Notes under the pieces: generated by a model
What the model saw: only the letters and a program-made list of their open reading frames with translations
What the model was told of the DNA's origin: nothing
Databases searched by the model: none
Made by a program: the position numbers and the translations under genes
In this document: positions 5,032 to 5,961 of the stretch, in pieces
How positions within the stretch are numbered: the first letter of the stretch is position 1
Layout: each line of letters begins with the position of its first letter
Source: an uncultured Prevotellaceae bacterium
GTDB lineage: Bacteria; Bacteroidota; Bacteroidia; Bacteroidales; Bacteroidaceae
NCBI GenBank assembly: GCA_946403615.1
Contig: CAMJAO010000142.1
Span: 1-5,961 of the forward strand
Length of the DNA stretch: 5,961 nucleotides
Direction: 5' to 3'

Positions 5032-5961
5032 ATGTTGCGACGAGTTTCTATCCTCTTCTGTCTGTTGATACTGTCGCTGACGGTATTTGCGCAGACAGAC
5101 CATCCTGCTTATCACAAGATGTCAGGATGGGTGCGTGATATTGTCAGGCAAGAGATAACCTCCAAACAGGGTAGGGGAGAAATCATGTCTGCTTCACGGG
5201 CAGCACGTCATTCTGCGAAAAAACTCGTTGCGTTCGTACGAGTGGAGGGTAGCGGTGACGATATTCTCTGCCAATATGGAGGGCGTGTCCTGACGCAGAT
5301 GGACGATATTTGCATTGCGGAGATACCGCTTGACAAACTCACATCCCTGTCAGCCGACCGTCGCGTCAGTCGCATCGAGGCGCACCAAAGCGGAAAGGTG
5401 ATGATGGATACCACCGCCCTGGTAATCAATGCGTTGCCGGTATACGCTGGCGATAATCTCCCCATGGCTTATACGGGCAAAGGTGTGGTCGTGGGATTGC
5501 AGGATATCGGTTTCGACCTTACTCATCCTACCTTTTATGACTCGACCGGTTCCAACTACCGCATCCGTCGTTTCTGGGACATGATTTCTGCCGATACCAT
5601 CGGTTCGGTAATGCCTGTTGGAGCGGAATACACCACAGAGGAAACCATTCTTGCCTATGGCAGTTCGCGCGACGCCCATCTTTCTTCCCATGGCACTCAT
5701 ACCGCCGGGATGGCAGCCGGCAGCGGTTTCGATACGCCTTATCGCGGCATGGCATTCGACAGCGACCTCTGTCTGGTGTCAAATGCTGTGAGCACCGACC
5801 TGCCCCTCATCTCCGAAGACGACCTCTACCGATATACTTATGCTACCGACGCCCTCGGATTCAAATATATCTTTGATTATGCCGATGCCGTGGGGAAACC
5901 TTGTGTCGTATCGTTCAGCGAAGGTGCGCCGCAGGACTTTAGGGGCGATGACGTGCTCTAT
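5032..5961 (+). CDS. Secreted subtilisin-family (S8) serine protease, 5' part only
   Basis: The frame from ATG 5032 is open for 310 codons to the last base, so the gene continues beyond the window. Residues 1-20 are a signal peptide (MLRR, Leu/Ile core, then TVFA|QTD). Residues 21 to about 140 look like a propeptide or inhibitor-like domain. The catalytic domain starts at YTGKGVVVG (147-155), with catalytic Asp158 in QDIGFD and catalytic His220 in SHGTHTAGMAAG (219-230). RIRRFWD (177-183) and VVSFSEG (292-298) fit the Csp-like or Bacteroidetes S8 pattern. The catalytic Ser (GTSMA-type motif) and any C-terminal sorting domain would lie downstream, so activity cannot be confirmed. The Asp-His gap of 62 residues is larger than in classical subtilisins. 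The product is exported by Sec and then acts in the periplasm, at the surface or outside; its substrate is unknown. Confidence 0.92.
   Translation, partial: MLRRVSILFCLLILSLTVFAQTDHPAYHKMSGWVRDIVRQEITSKQGRGEIMSASRAARHSAKKLVAFVRVEGSGDDILCQYGGRVLTQMDDICIAEIPLDKLTSLSADRRVSRIEAHQSGKVMMDTTALVINALPVYAGDNLPMAYTGKGVVVGLQDIGFDLTHPTFYDSTGSNYRIRRFWDMISADTIGSVMPVGAEYTTEETILAYGSSRDAHLSSHGTHTAGMAAGSGFDTPYRGMAFDSDLCLVSNAVSTDLPLISEDDLYRYTYATDALGFKYIFDYADAVGKPCVVSFSEGAPQDFRGDDVLY

Noticed and set aside
1044..5178. The word GGGGTAGG recurs at 1044, 1605 and 3954, with the related GGGTAGGGG near 5170.
   Set aside because: Only the 1605 copy has a matching inverted arm at the right distance. The others encode ordinary protein sequence, and the word is too short to claim a dispersed element.
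5208..5782. Minus-strand open frames opposite the 5' part of the protease gene.
   Set aside because: The + strand frame has a signal peptide and the catalytic Asp and His motifs; the antisense frames have no recognisable features.

Overview
The window looks like chromosomal DNA from a member of the Bacteroidales, most likely Prevotellaceae. The base composition is about half G+C by eye. Two promoters carry the Bacteroidetes -7 signature (TTTGCACC, one of them with a perfect TAnnTTTG box and a TTTG -33 box 19 nt upstream). Most genes lack a clear Shine-Dalgarno sequence, the spacers hold low-complexity repeats, and the protein types fit the group. The genus is inferred from general resemblance, not from a search.

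Layout, all genes on the + strand: (1) the 3' end of an ABC exporter half-transporter (to 1055); (2) a 78-nt spacer rich in ATTC words; (3) a full ligA for NAD-dependent DNA ligase (1134-3359); (4) a 114-nt spacer with six tandem copies of a 9-nt unit; (5) a free-standing B3/B4 (PheRS beta editing-type) domain protein (3474-4139); (6) a 324-nt AT-rich spacer with a strong promoter and a leader of about 125 nt; (7) a small secreted 119-residue helical protein (4464-4823) followed by a clear rho-independent terminator; (8) a pyrimidine-rich spacer with a promoter candidate almost touching the next start codon; (9) the 5' part of a secreted subtilisin-family (S8) protease that runs off the end of the window (5032 onward). 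This last gene stays open for 310 codons to the final base.

The genes do not form one pathway. The exporter, ligase and B3/B4 protein are housekeeping or transport functions. The small secreted protein is a separate transcription unit with its own promoter and terminator, and the protease starts another.

I did not find a CRISPR array, phage, integrase, toxin-antitoxin pair or RNA gene, and no complete new multi-gene system. The most interesting signals are inside and around ligA and in the leader of the small secreted protein. First, a 66-nt segment bounded by imperfect inverted repeats sits in frame inside the ligA adenylation domain. Second, LigA has a low-complexity C-terminal tail of about 60 residues ending in ELSLFDD, which resembles a sliding-clamp-binding peptide. 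Third, the long leader holds a direct repeat, a 10-codon mini-ORF and a stem next to the start codon.
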